Shown here piece after piece: positions 5,956-5,982 of a stretch of DNA of 5,982 bases; the first letter of the stretch is position 1, and each line of letters opens with the position of its first letter. This DNA is from Chloroflexota bacterium (GTDB lineage Bacteria; Chloroflexota; Dehalococcoidia; Dehalococcoidales; UBA3254): NCBI GenBank assembly GCA_017860765.1, contig JAGDMY010000098.1:1-5982 (forward strand), in the 5' to 3' direction. A model generated the notes under the pieces. That model was given only the letters and a program-made list of their open reading frames with translations. It had not been told where the DNA came from and did no database searches. The position numbers were made by a program, and so were the translations under genes.

Positions 5956-5982
5956 ATGCTTAAAGTGGTAATGGTGGTTAAC
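5956..5982 (+). CDS. Start of a further gene, only nine codons visible
   Basis: ATG at 5956 is preceded by AAGGAG (5942-5947) with 8-nt spacing, and the frame stays open to the edge, reading MLKVVMVVN. The ribosome binding site makes a true start likely. The beta-strand-like beginning resembles that of Pth2-type peptidyl-tRNA hydrolases (K-x-V-x-V-V followed by a polar residue), but nine residues cannot identify a family, so no product is assigned. Confidence 0.6.

Overview
The window looks like one bacterial nutrient-uptake and catabolism locus of moderate GC content with strong AGGAGG-type ribosome binding sites. It holds a complete TRAP-type (tripartite ATP-independent periplasmic) transporter, one divergent MmgE/PrpD-family gene cut by the left edge, one downstream short-chain dehydrogenase, and the first codons of another gene at the right edge. 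The solute-binding protein is a predicted lipoprotein whose mature domain sits on a roughly 54-residue Pro/Ala/Thr tether. From memory this style is common in uncultured Chloroflexota of the class Dehalococcoidia. That lineage is an inference from style, not a phylogenetic result.

Layout: 1-1276 (minus) is an MmgE/PrpD-family protein lacking its C-terminus. 1277-1715 is a divergent control region. It carries two outward-facing promoters, each with a perfect TTGACA -35 box, and each with a copy of the same near-palindrome (TCGTATACGA / TCGTACACGC) at the expected transcription start. The rightward transcript would have a leader of about 260 nt with a small hairpin. 1716-2924 is the DctP-type solute-binding lipoprotein. 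2944-2977 is a 14-bp perfect stem-loop. 3028-3558 is the small membrane subunit DctQ. 3560-4861 is the large membrane subunit DctM, with a TTG start one base after the DctQ stop. 4936-5718 is a classical SDR oxidoreductase. 5719-5955 is non-coding with weak inverted repeats, and 5956-5982 is the beginning of a further CDS.

How the genes may work together: the SBP captures a small, probably carboxylated solute outside the membrane, and DctQ-DctM import it with a cation gradient. The SDR (NAD-type) and the MmgE/PrpD protein (hydratase, dehydratase or decarboxylase-like fold) would be suited to oxidise and dehydrate or cleave a hydroxy-acid inside the cell. The shared operator-like sequence suggests that one regulator, not encoded in this window, controls both arms. 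The substrate cannot be read from the sequence. The conserved ligand-binding Arg of DctP proteins appears to be Val here, which makes a standard C4-dicarboxylate ligand less certain. I see no mobile element, CRISPR array, tRNA or rRNA, and nothing that amounts to a clearly new system. The most interesting points are the mirrored operators and the altered binding-site residue.
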